DNA of 64,000 nt from Geomonas paludis. GTDB lineage: Bacteria; Desulfobacterota; Desulfuromonadia; Geobacterales; Geobacteraceae. The first letter of the stretch is position 1. Each line of letters starts with the position of its first letter. Both the position numbers and the translations under genes were made by a program. Positions 16,924 to 25,776 of this stretch are shown piece by piece. The notes beneath the pieces were generated by a model, which worked only from the letters and a program-made list of their open reading frames with translations, ran no database searches and had not been told where the DNA came from. The stretch is taken from positions 248,001 to 312,000 of the forward strand of contig NZ_BLXY01000002.1 in NCBI RefSeq assembly GCF_014193585.1, given 5' to 3'.

Positions 16924-18117
16924 TTACTTCCCTGCCTTGACGACCTTGGCGTTGAGGCCGGTCTTCTTGAGGTTCGCTGCCGCCTTCTCCGCGCTGGAGG
17001 GATCGGCGAAGCTGCCGCCGCGCACCTTCACCACCGTCACCGGGATGTTGGCCTTCTTGAGCACCAGGCGGACCCCCTTGTCATAGAGGCGGTCCTGCTC
17101 CACGGCGGCCTTGCCTTCCCTCATGAAGGAACCGGCGTAGACCGCGTAGCGGCCGCCTTCCTTGAGCATGAAGGCGTTGGGCGCGACGCCTTTGAGGCGT
17201 GACAGCTCTTCGGCGGCCTCGTCGCGGTTGGCGAAGTCGGCCAGGAACAGGCGGTGCATCGGCTCGCCCTTGTGGGTTTTGGTGGTGACCACCGGCGTGA
17301 CGCCGGCTTTTTTCAGCTTCGCGGTGACCGAGGGGACCTCGCTCTCGGCGACCTCGCTGTCGAGTTCCAGTGCGAAGGCACCTGCTTTCGCCTTGGCAGC
17401 GGCCTTGGCAGCGGCCTTGGCAGCGGCCTTGGCCGCCGGCTTGGCGGGCTTGGCTTCTTTGGCCTCGGTAGCGGGTTTGGCCTCCTTACCCGCTGCCGCG
17501 GCTTTGGCTTCCTTGGCGGCCGGTTTGGCCTCCTTGCCGGCGGCAGGCTTGGCTTCTTTCGCTGCAGCGGCAGGCTTGGCCTCCTTGGCAGCTGCGGCGG
17601 GCGCTGCTGCGGGCTGACCCGGCTTCGCCGCAGGCGCCCCAGGTTTTGCAGCGGGTGCACCGGGCTTGGCAACGGGCGCCTCGGGCTTGGCTGCCGGTGC
17701 TCCGGGCTTGGCGGCAGGTGCCCCGGGCTTGGCTGCGGGCGCTTCGGGCTTTGCCGGCGCTGCCGCGGGCGCACCCGGCTTGGCCGGGGCGGGTTTCGCC
17801 TCAGCCGGCTTGCCGGCCGCAGCCTCCCCAGCCGGTTTAGCAGCAGCACCGGCAGCCGACTTGTCGGCCGTAGCCTTGGCGGAGGCCGAAGAAGCGGCGC
17901 CCTGCGGGCGCGGCGGCAGCGGCTTTTTCACAACGGCCGGTGCGGGCGCAGGCGGCGCAGGCGCGGGCGCTTCTTCGCGCGGCTTGATCAGCCCGGTGAA
18001 GAAGTAAAGGTAGGCAAAAAGGGCGATGAGCAGCAGCAGAAGCAAAAGGAGTCGCTGTTGCGAACTCTTCTTGGGGTCTACAGTTTCATCTTCATCGGGT
18101 GTAAATTGCTTCGCCAT
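16924..18117 (-). CDS. SPOR-domain membrane protein with Ala/Pro/Lys-rich stalk
   Basis: A 397-residue protein, single membrane helix near residues 21-42 (leucine-rich run then LIALFAYLYFF), so the bulk faces the periplasm. Residues 50-245 are low-complexity Ala/Pro/Lys (repeats of KPGAPAA and KEAKPAA). A SPOR-like region (about 250-397, two halves with GGRYAVYAGSF and VRGGSFADPSS) ends the protein. SPOR domains bind denuded septal peptidoglycan. The start at 18117 has GGGAGG nine bases upstream. It is the first gene of the SPOR/HEAT/GTPase/MgtC operon. A translated dispersed repeat (AKATADK) lies in the stalk. Confidence 0.75.
   Translation of the reverse strand: MAKQFTPDEDETVDPKKSSQQRLLLLLLLLIALFAYLYFFTGLIKPREEAPAPAPPAPAPAVVKKPLPPRPQGAASSASAKATADKSAAGAAAKPAGEAAAGKPAEAKPAPAKPGAPAAAPAKPEAPAAKPGAPAAKPGAPAAKPEAPVAKPGAPAAKPGAPAAKPGQPAAAPAAAAKEAKPAAAAKEAKPAAGKEAKPAAKEAKAAAAGKEAKPATEAKEAKPAKPAAKAAAKAAAKAAAKAKAGAFALELDSEVAESEVPSVTAKLKKAGVTPVVTTKTHKGEPMHRLFLADFANRDEAAEELSRLKGVAPNAFMLKEGGRYAVYAGSFMREGKAAVEQDRLYDKGVRLVLKKANIPVTVVKVRGGSFADPSSAEKAAANLKKTGLNAKVVKAGK
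17858..17886. repeat. dispersed repeat translated inside the SPOR protein
   Basis: The + strand CGGCCGTAGCCTTGGCGGA matches the repeat found between this gene and the EF-G-like gene (about 18302-18350). In the SPOR protein it is read in frame as SASAKATADKS within the low-complexity stalk. Confidence 0.75.
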
Positions 18118-18165
18118 CTGGCTCATCCTCCCTGTCATGACATTCGAAATTAACCCCACTTCGCC

Positions 18166-18358
18166 AAGGCTTCGTGGGGCAAGCCCCCCTTGGCAAAGGC
18201 TTCGTGGGGCAAGCCCCCTTGGCAAAGGCTTCGTGGGGCGAGCCCCCTTGGTCAAGGCTTCGTGGGCGAGCCCCCTTGGTCAAGGCTTACTGGGGGCCTG
18301 CCGGCCGTAGCCTTGGCGAAGGTGGGGCCTGCCCACCGTAGCCTTGGCGAAGGTGGGC
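18166..18358. repeat. tandem 29-bp repeats plus CCTTGGCGAAGG units
   Basis: Four near-identical units of about 29 bp start at 18166, 18196, 18225 and 18254 (core AAGGCTTCGTGGGGC-AAGC). They are followed by two copies of CCGTAGCCTTGGCGAAGGTG near 18304 and 18337. They fill the gap between the EF-G-like stop and the SPOR gene start, where the SPOR operon promoter should lie. Confidence 0.8.
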
Positions 18359-18369
18359 TGAAAGGTCAG

Positions 18370-20469
18370 CTATGCGCTCTTGTGGTTGTTGTTCTTCTGG
18401 TCCTGCGCCTCGGCGATGATCTTCTGGGCCAGGTGGCTCGGGACCTCCTCGTAGTGGGAGAATTCCGAAGTGAACATGCCGCGGTCGCTGGTCATGGAGC
18501 GCAGGTCGTTGGAGTAGGTCAGCACCTCCGACATGGGCACCACGCTCCTGATGATCTGCGAGTTCGCCTTGGGCTCGACCCCGACCACCTTGCCGCGCCT
18601 GGAGTTGAGATCGCCGATCACGTCGCCCATGTTCTCGTCGGGGACGGTGATCTTCATGTTGACGATCGGCTCCAGAAGGACCGGCTTGCACTGCTCCATC
18701 GCCTTCTTGAAGGCCATGGAACCGGCGACTTTGAAGGCCATCTCCGAGGAGTCGACGGTGTGGAACGAGCCGTCGAAGAGCGCGACCTTGAAGTCCACCA
18801 CCGGGTTGCCGGCCAGGAACCCTTCCTTGGCCGCCTCCTGGATCCCCTTGTCGACCGCGGGGATGTACTGGCGCGGGATGACGCCGCCCACGATCTTGTC
18901 CTCGAACCTGTACCCCTCGCCGCGCGGCAGCGGTGACAGTTCGATCCAGCAGTCGCCGTACTGGCCGCGCCCGCCGGACTGCTTCTTGTATTTCCCCTGC
19001 ACCTTGGCCGAGCCGCGGATGGTCTCCAGGTACGGGACCTTGGGGGTCTTCAGGATGACGTCGACGCCGAACTTGCGCTTCAACTTCTCGACCACGACTT
19101 CAAGGTGCACCTGCCCCATACCGGAGATGATGAACTCGCGGGTCTGCGGGTCGCGGTGGCTTTCGATGGTGGGATCCTCTTCGATCATGCGCTGCAGGGC
19201 GCCGTGGATCTTATCCTCGTCGTTCTTGGTCTTGGGCTCGATGGCGTAGGAGATCACCGGTTGCAGCGGCTGGGCCGGCTCGTAGACGATTGCCTTGGCC
19301 TCGTCGCAGAGCGTGTCGCCGGTAACCGTCTCCTTGAGCTTGGCCACCGCCACGATGTCGCCGGCCACGGCCTGCTTGATCGGGTGCTGCTTCTTCCCTT
19401 CCAGCTCGAAGATCTGCCCGATGCGCTCCTGGACCCCCTTGGTCGAGTTGTAGACCAGGGAGTCGGAATTGAGCACGCCGGAGTACACGCGGAAGATGGT
19501 GATCTTGCCGGTGTAGGGGTCCGAGGTGGTCTTGAACACCAGCGCCGAGAACGGCTCGCTCTCGGACGGGGCGCGCTCGATGACCTGCTCGGTCTTGGGA
19601 TCCACCCCAACCGCCGCCGTCCGATCCAGGGGCGACGGCAGGAAGTCGCAGATCGCGTCCAAAAGCTGCGCCACGCCGATGTTCATGGCCGCCGAGCCGC
19701 AGAATACCGGGGTGAAGGTGCTGCGCATGGTGCCGACCCTGAGCCCGTCCAGGATCTCCTCTTCGGAGAGCTCGCCGGTGTCGAGGAACTTCTCGGTCAG
19801 GGCGTCGTACGCCTCCGCCACCGTCTCGACCATCATCTCCCTGAGGCGCTTGGCATCATCGAGGTACTCGGCCGGGATCTCCCCTTCCGTGAACTTCCCG
19901 GACAAATCCTTCTGGTAGCGGTAGGCCTTCATGCGCACCAGGTCGATGACCCCTTCGAAGTTCTCCTCCGCGCCCAGGGGCATCTGCACCGCGACGCCGC
20001 GTGCGCCCAGCGCCTTCTCCATGTCGTCGATGGCGCGCAGGAAGCTGGCCCGTTCGCGGTCCATCTTGTTGACGAAGGCGATGCGCGGGATCTCGAACTC
20101 GTTGGCCCACTGCCAGACCTCCTCGGTCTGGACCTTGACGCCGGAGATGGCCGACAGGATGACGACGGCGCAGTCGAGCGTCCTCATGCAGGCGCGGGTG
20201 TCGGCGATGAAGTTGCCGTATCCCGGGGTGTCGACAATGTGGATGGAGTGCCCTTTCCACTCGCAGTGGTCCAGGGAAGAGGTGATCGAGATGCGGCGCT
20301 TGATCTCTTCCGGTTCGAAATCCATGGTGGAGCTGCCGTCGTCGACCCGCCCCAGCCGGTCGATCATGCCCGTGTCGAACAGGATCGCCTCGGCCAGCGA
20401 GGTCTTGCCGGCGCCGCCGTGAGCAACAATACCGAGGTTACGCAGTTTTGCCGTTTCATACCTTCCCAT
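18370..20469 (-). CDS. elongation factor G-like GTPase
   Basis: A 699-residue translational GTPase with all EF-G regions: G domain (P-loop AHGGAGKTS at 17-25, DTPGYG, NKMD), domain II, domain III, domain IV and a C-terminal ferredoxin-like domain. The P-loop reads GGAGKT where canonical EF-G has DAGKT, and SVVPMSEVLTYSNDLRSMT near the end is intact. These changes fit the EF-G-like/EF-G2 paralogue family rather than the main translocase, which normally sits in the str operon with rpsL and rpsG; those are absent here. The role of such paralogues is unsettled (ribosome recycling or slow translocation). The ATG has AGGGAGGG upstream. Confidence 0.88.
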   Translation of the reverse strand: MGRYETAKLRNLGIVAHGGAGKTSLAEAILFDTGMIDRLGRVDDGSSTMDFEPEEIKRRISITSSLDHCEWKGHSIHIVDTPGYGNFIADTRACMRTLDCAVVILSAISGVKVQTEEVWQWANEFEIPRIAFVNKMDRERASFLRAIDDMEKALGARGVAVQMPLGAEENFEGVIDLVRMKAYRYQKDLSGKFTEGEIPAEYLDDAKRLREMMVETVAEAYDALTEKFLDTGELSEEEILDGLRVGTMRSTFTPVFCGSAAMNIGVAQLLDAICDFLPSPLDRTAAVGVDPKTEQVIERAPSESEPFSALVFKTTSDPYTGKITIFRVYSGVLNSDSLVYNSTKGVQERIGQIFELEGKKQHPIKQAVAGDIVAVAKLKETVTGDTLCDEAKAIVYEPAQPLQPVISYAIEPKTKNDEDKIHGALQRMIEEDPTIESHRDPQTREFIISGMGQVHLEVVVEKLKRKFGVDVILKTPKVPYLETIRGSAKVQGKYKKQSGGRGQYGDCWIELSPLPRGEGYRFEDKIVGGVIPRQYIPAVDKGIQEAAKEGFLAGNPVVDFKVALFDGSFHTVDSSEMAFKVAGSMAFKKAMEQCKPVLLEPIVNMKITVPDENMGDVIGDLNSRRGKVVGVEPKANSQIIRSVVPMSEVLTYSNDLRSMTSDRGMFTSEFSHYEEVPSHLAQKIIAEAQDQKNNNHKSA

Positions 20470-20917
20470 AACGCCCTCCCTTTAGAATGAAGATCATGAA
20501 TGACCTACGCTTCAACGAGAAACCGACTTGAGTAAAGCAGACGAAACAAACAACGAACTACCAACTACCTGGCTGAACTCTCACTGGATTTTGACGTACC
20601 TCCCTCACCCGCTATCTAGCGCGTGACCTTTTAACCCCTTACGGCTTGTTTTCCTGGTTTTCCTGGTTCCCAAGCTCCAGCTTGGGAACCCCATATGGCG
20701 CGAAGCTCCAGCTTCGCATCCGAGGGAAGTTGGAACTTCGCAGAGTCTTTGCGTTCCCAAGGTGGACCTTGGGAACGAGATCAACAACGCTCCGCCAAGG
20801 AGGGGACTGGCTCCGCCAGGTGCCTGTCCCCTTAGTTCTTGGAGAAGCCGGCTGAGCGGAAAGAAGCGTTCCGCTAGAGGGACAGGCACCTAACGGAGCC
20901 AGTCCCTTCCGCCGACC
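20470..20917. repeat. repeat-filled intergenic region upstream of the EF-G-like gene
   Basis: No gene is supported. It contains two GTTCCCAAG...CTTGGGAAC palindromes (20665-20690 and 20753-20776), a GCGAAGCTCCAGCTTCGC palindrome (20700-20717), and an inverted pair of the GGGGACTGGC family (about 20802-20832 and 20877-20910). A TTGAAG-type sequence near 20510 is a poor promoter candidate. Confidence 0.75.
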
Positions 20918-21685
20918 TTACGGCTTGTTCCTTTTGTAGATGATGCGCAACCCCTCCAGGGTGAGGAACTCGTCCACCGCCTCGATGGTGGTAGATTCCG
21001 GCGCGATCAGCGAGGCCAGCCCGCCGGTGGCGATCACCTTGACGTTTTCCTTCCCCTCGGCCTTCATGCGCTGCACGATGCCGTCCACGAGCCCCACGTA
21101 GCCGAAGAAGATGCCGGCCTGCATCGAGTTGACCGTGTTCTTGGCGATGATGGCCGGCGGGCGGGCGATGTCCACCCGGGGCAGCTTGCTCGCCTTCTGG
21201 AACAGGGCCTCCATGGAGATGGCAAGCCCGGGGGCGATGGCGCCGCCGCAGTACTCGCCCTTCTTGTTCACGTAGTCGAAGGTGGTGGCGGTGCCGAAGT
21301 CCACGATGATGAGCGGCGAACGGTACTTCTCGAAGCCCGCGATGGCGTTCACGATGCGGTCCGCCCCCACCTCTTTCGGGTTGTCGTAGTGGATCGGCAT
21401 CCCGGTCTTGATGCCGGGGCCGACCACGTACGGGGTGATCTTGAAGTACTGGCGGGCCAGTTTCTCCAGGACCCCGGTCAGGGTCGGCACCACCGAGGAA
21501 ACGATGATGTCCTTCACGTCCGAGAACACGATGCCCGACAGGCGGAACAGGTCGTGGAACAGGATGCCGTACTCGTCAATGGTCTTGGACTTGTCGGTGG
21601 AAACCCGCCAGTCCTGAACCAATCGTTCCTCATCGTAAATCCCGAGAACGATGTTGCTGTTCCCGACGTCGATCACCAAAAGCAA
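20918..21685 (-). CDS. coaX: type III pantothenate kinase
   Basis: A 255-residue ASKHA-fold kinase that phosphorylates pantothenate, the first step of coenzyme A synthesis. Visible motifs: [10 protein letters not shown] (phosphate 1 loop, residues 5-14), [11 protein letters not shown], and DFGTATTFD (about 129-137). Length is normal for CoaX. The start is TTG at 21685 with AGGAGG seven bases upstream. It follows birA on the same strand with an inverted-repeat element between them, so co-transcription with the nadC-birA pair is possible but not assured. Confidence 0.93.
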   Translation of the reverse strand: MLLVIDVGNSNIVLGIYDEERLVQDWRVSTDKSKTIDEYGILFHDLFRLSGIVFSDVKDIIVSSVVPTLTGVLEKLARQYFKITPYVVGPGIKTGMPIHYDNPKEVGADRIVNAIAGFEKYRSPLIIVDFGTATTFDYVNKKGEYCGGAIAPGLAISMEALFQKASKLPRVDIARPPAIIAKNTVNSMQAGIFFGYVGLVDGIVQRMKAEGKENVKVIATGGLASLIAPESTTIEAVDEFLTLEGLRIIYKRNKP

Positions 21686-21716
21686 GTCAAACCTCCTGAA
21701 ACCACAACCAGTTTTT

Positions 21717-21829
21717 TAACGCAAAGCCGCAAAGCCGCAAAGAAAATCAGAAACGGGATATCGAACTGCAAAAGCTTTAAGACCTGAAAAGATAGGTATT
21801 TCCTTTGCGCCTTCGCGTCATTGCGTTAA
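21717..21829. repeat. inverted repeat element of GCAAAGCCGCAAAG type
   Basis: The left arm TTAACGCAAAGCCGCAAAG (from 21717) and right arm CTTTGCGCCTTCGCGTCATT...GCGTTAA (to 21829) form an imperfect inverted repeat with simple-sequence character in the gap between birA and coaX. Confidence 0.7.
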
Positions 21830-21853
21830 ATAAACGCCTTTTTCTTTCTGGTC

Positions 21854-22837
21854 TCAAACCAGGGCGACGTCGCCGGAGAGCACGGTCTCGACCTTGCCGT
21901 CGGACAGCTGCACCAACAGGGCGCCGAAGGCGTCCACCCCCTGCACCATGCCAACGAACTCGCGCTCCCCCTGGCTCACCTTGACACGGCGCCCCTTGAT
22001 GGCGGAGCGCTCCAGCCATTCGGCACGCACCGGCGCCTCCCCCTCGGCCAGAAACACGTCGTAAAGCCGGTCCAACTCGACCAGCAGCGCCCGGGTGAAG
22101 GCGAGCCGGTCCACCTCGACGCCCCCCTCCTGTAAAAGCGAGGTGGCCGGATGGCGCAGGAGCGACTCCGATATCGACGCCATGTCCAGGTTGAGGTTGA
22201 CGCCGATGCCGAGCACCACGAAGTTCACCTTCTCGGTCTCCGCGTTCATCTCGTTCAAGAGCCCGGCGACCTTCTTGCCGTTGATCAGGATGTCGTTGGG
22301 CCACTTGATCTGCGGCGTGAGCGTAGTGCAGCTTTCTATGGCGCGGGCCACGGCGACCACGGAGAGAAAGGTGAGCTGGCAGGCCGCCATCGGCGCGATA
22401 GCGGGACGCAGCACCACTGAGCAATACAGGTTCACACCCGGCGGGGAAAGCCAGATGCGCCCGAGCCGCCCCTTGCCGGCGCTCTGGGCGTCGGCGATGA
22501 CCACGGTCCCTTCCGCGGCGTCTTCCTCGGCCAACGTGAAGGCGACCTTGTTGGTGGACTCGGTTTCCTTGAGACAGATGATGCTGGAGCCGACCCTCTT
22601 GGTTTCGAGGCCTGCTGAGAGATCCAACTGGGTGAGAACTTTGGGTGAAGAGACCAACCGGTAACCCTTGGAGGGGACGGCTTCGATCAGGTATCCGCTG
22701 GCGCGGAGCCCCTTGACGTGCTTCCAGACTGCGGTTCGCGATACCCCCAGGAGGCGGCTCAGCGCAGCGCCGGAAACCACCCCGTCGCCGGAGCGGAACA
22801 GCTCGATTATCCTGCCGTCGACCCCGGAGTCTTTCAA
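21854..22837 (-). CDS. birA: biotin-protein ligase / biotin repressor
   Basis: A 327-residue bifunctional BirA. Residues 1-60 form a winged-helix DNA-binding domain (GAALSRLLGVSRTAVWKHVKGL), the central part is the ligase with the biotinyl-AMP loop (GKGRLGRIW) and the active-site KWPND motif, and the end is the SH3-like domain. It attaches biotin to carboxylase carrier proteins and, in HTH-bearing forms, represses biotin genes. The start is TTG at 22837, overlapping the nadC TGA stop, with GGAGGG before it. Confidence 0.95.
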   Translation of the reverse strand: MKDSGVDGRIIELFRSGDGVVSGAALSRLLGVSRTAVWKHVKGLRASGYLIEAVPSKGYRLVSSPKVLTQLDLSAGLETKRVGSSIICLKETESTNKVAFTLAEEDAAEGTVVIADAQSAGKGRLGRIWLSPPGVNLYCSVVLRPAIAPMAACQLTFLSVVAVARAIESCTTLTPQIKWPNDILINGKKVAGLLNEMNAETEKVNFVVLGIGVNLNLDMASISESLLRHPATSLLQEGGVEVDRLAFTRALLVELDRLYDVFLAEGEAPVRAEWLERSAIKGRRVKVSQGEREFVGMVQGVDAFGALLVQLSDGKVETVLSGDVALV

Positions 22838-23664
22838 ACGCCCTCCATCAGCATGGAAATATCGGTCGCGCGTACCGAGTGGGTGAGCGCTCCGACCGAT
22901 ATGATGTCCACACCGGTCTGGGCTATGGACCTGATCGTTTTCAGGTTCACCCCCCCGGACGCCTCGACCAGCGCCCTCTTATTTATTATCTGCACGGCCT
23001 CGGTCATCTGCTCCAGGGACATGTTGTCCAGCATGATGATGTCGGCACCCGCCTCGAGCGCCTGCTTGACCTCGTCCAGCGTCTCGGTCTCCACCTCGAT
23101 CTTCAGGGTGTGCGGGATGTAGGCACGCGCGGCACGCACCGCCTCGGCGATGCCGCCTGCTGCGGCGATATGGTTTTCCTTGATGAGGACCCCGTCGTAG
23201 AGACCGGTACGGTGGTTGGTGCCGCCGCCCACCCGGACCGAGTACTTCTCCAGCACGCGCAGGCCGGGGGTGGTCTTCCTGGTGTCGACGACGCGGGCGC
23301 CGGTCCCTTCCAGTTCCTTCACGTACGCGGCGGTCTGGGTGGCGATACCGCTCATCCTCTGCAGCAGGTTGAGGGAGACACGCTCCCCCTGCAACAGCGT
23401 TGCGGCGTTCCCCTCCATCACGGCGATGATGTCGCCTTTGGTCAGCCGGGCGCCGTCCTCGAAGTGGGCGGTGAAAACGATGCCGGAGTCGAGCCTGGCG
23501 AAGACGCGGCGGGCCACGTCGACGCCGGAGAGCACCATCTCCTCCTTGGCGACCAGCCTGGCGCGCATGCGGCGCGGCTTGGCAACCACGGAGAGAGTGG
23601 TGATGTCGCCGGTATGGATGTCCTCGGCAAGGGCGTTGTCGATTATGTTATCGATTTGGTTCAT
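22834..23664 (-). CDS. nadC: nicotinate-nucleotide pyrophosphorylase (carboxylating)
   Basis: A 276-residue quinolinate phosphoribosyltransferase, converting quinolinate and PRPP to nicotinate mononucleotide in NAD synthesis. Family segments: DIHTGDITT (16-24), LNLLQRMSGIAT, DTRKTTPGLRVLEKYSVRVG with the substrate-binding Arg/Lys, NHRTGLYD, and the C-terminal ASGGV and GVDIISVGALTHS. Length matches the family. It overlaps the birA start by 4 bp, so nadC-birA are translationally coupled. Confidence 0.96.
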   Translation of the reverse strand: MNQIDNIIDNALAEDIHTGDITTLSVVAKPRRMRARLVAKEEMVLSGVDVARRVFARLDSGIVFTAHFEDGARLTKGDIIAVMEGNAATLLQGERVSLNLLQRMSGIATQTAAYVKELEGTGARVVDTRKTTPGLRVLEKYSVRVGGGTNHRTGLYDGVLIKENHIAAAGGIAEAVRAARAYIPHTLKIEVETETLDEVKQALEAGADIIMLDNMSLEQMTEAVQIINKRALVEASGGVNLKTIRSIAQTGVDIISVGALTHSVRATDISMLMEGV

Positions 23665-23752
23665 ATAATCCGGATTCTCCCTGAGTTGAGCGGCAGTTTT
23701 TTATAGCACAGCTTAACTAGGCCCGCAACCGCTAATAAATTGCGCGAGGAAG

Positions 23753-24271
23753 CTACTGACGCCACTCTAGCGGCACCGCGGCCTGGGCTGCGGCGAGGTC
23801 GAGGGCGGCTATGCGGTTCAGCATGTCGCTGATCTTGGCGTCGATGGTGGAGACCTGTGCTTCCATGGTGTTGATCGCCTCCCGGTCCCGGGCGCGCTGG
23901 AAGATGGTGCGCTTGCGGCGCAGCTCTACCAGCTGCTGTTGCAAGGCGGTGCGCTGGTCCTGGAGCGACTTCAGTTCGCTGCGCAGCGACTTGTAGCGGT
24001 CCCGCCACCAGCGTTCGTCATGCCCGCCCGGAGCCTGTTCCGGGGTGGCTGCCGGCCGGGGAGCGGCTGTGGCGCCAGGAGACACGACAACCGGAGCGCT
24101 GTCAGAGACCTCGACCCGGTGTGCCTTGTCGCGGTACTGCTTGGGGATGTTGTTGCGATTATCGGTGAAGTGAACGACGCCCTGGGCGTCGGTCCACTGG
24201 TAGAAAGCAGCGCGGGCAGCGGAGGGGATCAGCAGAGAAAGCAGCAAAAGGGAGAGCAAAATCGTTTTCAT
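23753..24271 (-). CDS. secreted DUF4124 protein with coiled coil
   Basis: A 172-residue protein with a signal peptide (MKTILLSLLLLSLLIPSAARA). A DUF4124-like segment follows (AFYQWTDAQGVVHFTDNRN, residues 21-39), a Pro/Ala linker, and a long charged coiled coil (about 90-160). DUF4124 domains are common in periplasmic proteins of unknown role. The gene diverges from the cytochrome gene at 24415. No partner is evident. Confidence 0.78.
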   Translation of the reverse strand: MKTILLSLLLLSLLIPSAARAAFYQWTDAQGVVHFTDNRNNIPKQYRDKAHRVEVSDSAPVVVSPGATAAPRPAATPEQAPGGHDERWWRDRYKSLRSELKSLQDQRTALQQQLVELRRKRTIFQRARDREAINTMEAQVSTIDAKISDMLNRIAALDLAAAQAAVPLEWRQ

Positions 24272-24331
24272 CTTCCCTCCTTATCAAGACGCCAAATTGG
24301 CCAAACATAAAAAACAATCAATAGTTTTGAA

Positions 24332-24360
24332 TTGACGATGCCCTTTGCGATGTGTATATT
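24332..24360 (+). promoter_or_regulatory. sigma-70-type promoter for the dodecahaem cytochrome
   Basis: TTGACG at 24332-24337 and TATATT at 24355-24360 with a 17-bp spacer, about 55 bp before the ATG at 24415. Confidence 0.75.
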
Positions 24361-24414
24361 ATCCCGGCTATTGCCCTAGGTGGATAGCAAATAAACAGCC
24401 AGAAGGAGTGTACC

Positions 24415-25437
24415 ATGCAGTTTCGCCTCGCCTTGCTTATGGTTCTTATCGTCTGTGCGTCGCCGGTTGCGCTTTTTGCCAAGGAGACCAAAGACGTCAA
24501 GTTCCCTCTTAAGAACGGAGAAGCCGTTGTCTTCAGTCACGACGTGCACCTGTTGAAATATAACAACAATTGCAGGATCTGTCACAACGCCATCTTCAAT
24601 CTGAAGGCAAAGCGTCACTTCACCATGGCGGAGATGGAAAAGACCAAGTCCTGCGGTGCCTGTCACACCGGCATCAAGGCTTTTAGCGTAGCCGATGAAA
24701 AGAGCTGCGTCAAATGTCACAAGGGCAAACCGCGTAACGTAGAGTTCAAAGTCAAAGGTGTCGGCCAGACTGTGTTCAGCCACGCCACGCACCTCGCCAA
24801 AATCAGCGACGGCTGCAGAGCATGCCATAACGGCACCGTGATCACCGGCAAAGACGGCCGCGTGACCATGGCGCAGATGGAAAAAGGCAAGACCTGCGGG
24901 GCCTGCCACAACGGCAAGAGGGCCTTCACCGTCGTCGGCAACTGCGGCAAGTGCCACGCCGGCATGAAGCCGCGCGAGATCACCTGGAAAGCAAAAGGGG
25001 TGACCGACGCCAAGTTCAGCCACGACTTCCACCTGGAAGCCTTCAGCTGCAAGGACTGCCACACCAAGCTCTTCGCCTTCAAGGCCGGCGCCAAGCACTT
25101 CACCATGGCCGAGATGAACAAAGGCAAGTCCTGCGGCGGCTGCCACAACGGCAAAGAGGCGTTCTCCGTAGCCGGCGATTGCAACAAGTGCCACAAAGGC
25201 TACAAACCGGGCAACATTCTCTTCAAGAACGAAGGCGGCGAAGTGAAGTTCAGCCACGACTTCCACCTGGAAGCCTACAAGTGCGCTGACTGCCACAACA
25301 AGATCTTCCCGATGCAGGCCGGCGCCAAGCACCACACCATGGGCGACATGGAGAAGGGTCTTTCCTGCGGTGCCTGCCACAACGGCAAGGACGCCTTCAC
25401 CTCCAGCGGCGAGTGCGACAGGTGCCACAAGATGTAA
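24415..25437 (+). CDS. periplasmic dodecahaem c-type cytochrome (four c7-type units)
   Basis: A 340-residue secreted cytochrome with a signal peptide (about 1-22) and twelve CxxCH haem sites, at Cys 53, 80, 98, 134, 161, 177, 212, 240, 256, 290, 318 and 334. They fall into four tandem triheme units (about 25-103, 107-182, 187-261, 266-339), each with an FSHD/A-x-HL histidine motif and TMA(E/Q)M before the second haem. This is the architecture of Geobacter dodecahaem cytochromes such as GSU1996, thought to act as periplasmic electron wires or capacitors in extracellular electron transfer. The ATG has AGAAGGAG upstream, with a promoter before it and a strong terminator after, so it is monocistronic. 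Confidence 0.95.
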   Translation: MQFRLALLMVLIVCASPVALFAKETKDVKFPLKNGEAVVFSHDVHLLKYNNNCRICHNAIFNLKAKRHFTMAEMEKTKSCGACHTGIKAFSVADEKSCVKCHKGKPRNVEFKVKGVGQTVFSHATHLAKISDGCRACHNGTVITGKDGRVTMAQMEKGKTCGACHNGKRAFTVVGNCGKCHAGMKPREITWKAKGVTDAKFSHDFHLEAFSCKDCHTKLFAFKAGAKHFTMAEMNKGKSCGGCHNGKEAFSVAGDCNKCHKGYKPGNILFKNEGGEVKFSHDFHLEAYKCADCHNKIFPMQAGAKHHTMGDMEKGLSCGACHNGKDAFTSSGECDRCHKM

Positions 25438-25460
25438 CAGGCAGTACACGACGAACACCG

Positions 25461-25490
25461 AGGCGGGACCGAAAGGTCCCGCCTTTTTTA
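25461..25490 (+). terminator. intrinsic terminator of the cytochrome gene
   Basis: AGGCGGGACC-GAAA-GGTCCCGCCT followed by TTTTT: a 10-bp GC stem with a GNRA loop, 24 bp past the stop. Confidence 0.93.
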
Positions 25491-25776
25491 TTGCCCGCGC
25501 CCGCCCTTCACCGAAGGAGGGGACTGGCTCCGCAAGGTGCCTGTCCCCTTAGGGGGGTGGGTAAGGTGGCTGAGCGGAATGGGCCAGTCAAGGGCGGCCG
25601 TCGTGCCCCCTCCCCTTGCGGGAGGGGGGAGAATCTCTGCCATCCTCGAAAACTGGCCCCTACAACAGCATCGGGTATACTTGCCAGGTTTGTAAATTTT
25701 AACGTCACCGTCGCGCCAGGTCGCATAGCCCGCAGCCGGTGTGCCAACACCGGATGCCACCAGAAGGAGGCCGCAG
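25491..25776. repeat. repeat-bearing gap upstream of the PAP2 gene
   Basis: It contains one GGGGACTGGCTCCG...CCTGTCCCCTT hairpin (about 25516-25551) and a REP-like CCCCCTCCCC/GGGAGGGGGG palindrome (about 25609-25634). The rest, from 25640 to the PAP2 ribosome site, shows nothing else I can support. Confidence 0.65.

Noticed and set aside
19105-20490. 461-residue + strand frame opposite the EF-G-like gene
   Set aside because: Shadow frame; motifs of the GTPase are intact on the minus strand.
21717-21829. Cyclic-di-GMP riboswitch suggested by GCAAAGCC
   Set aside because: The sequence is a simple inverted repeat of GCAAAGCC-like units and lacks the rest of the GEMM core.
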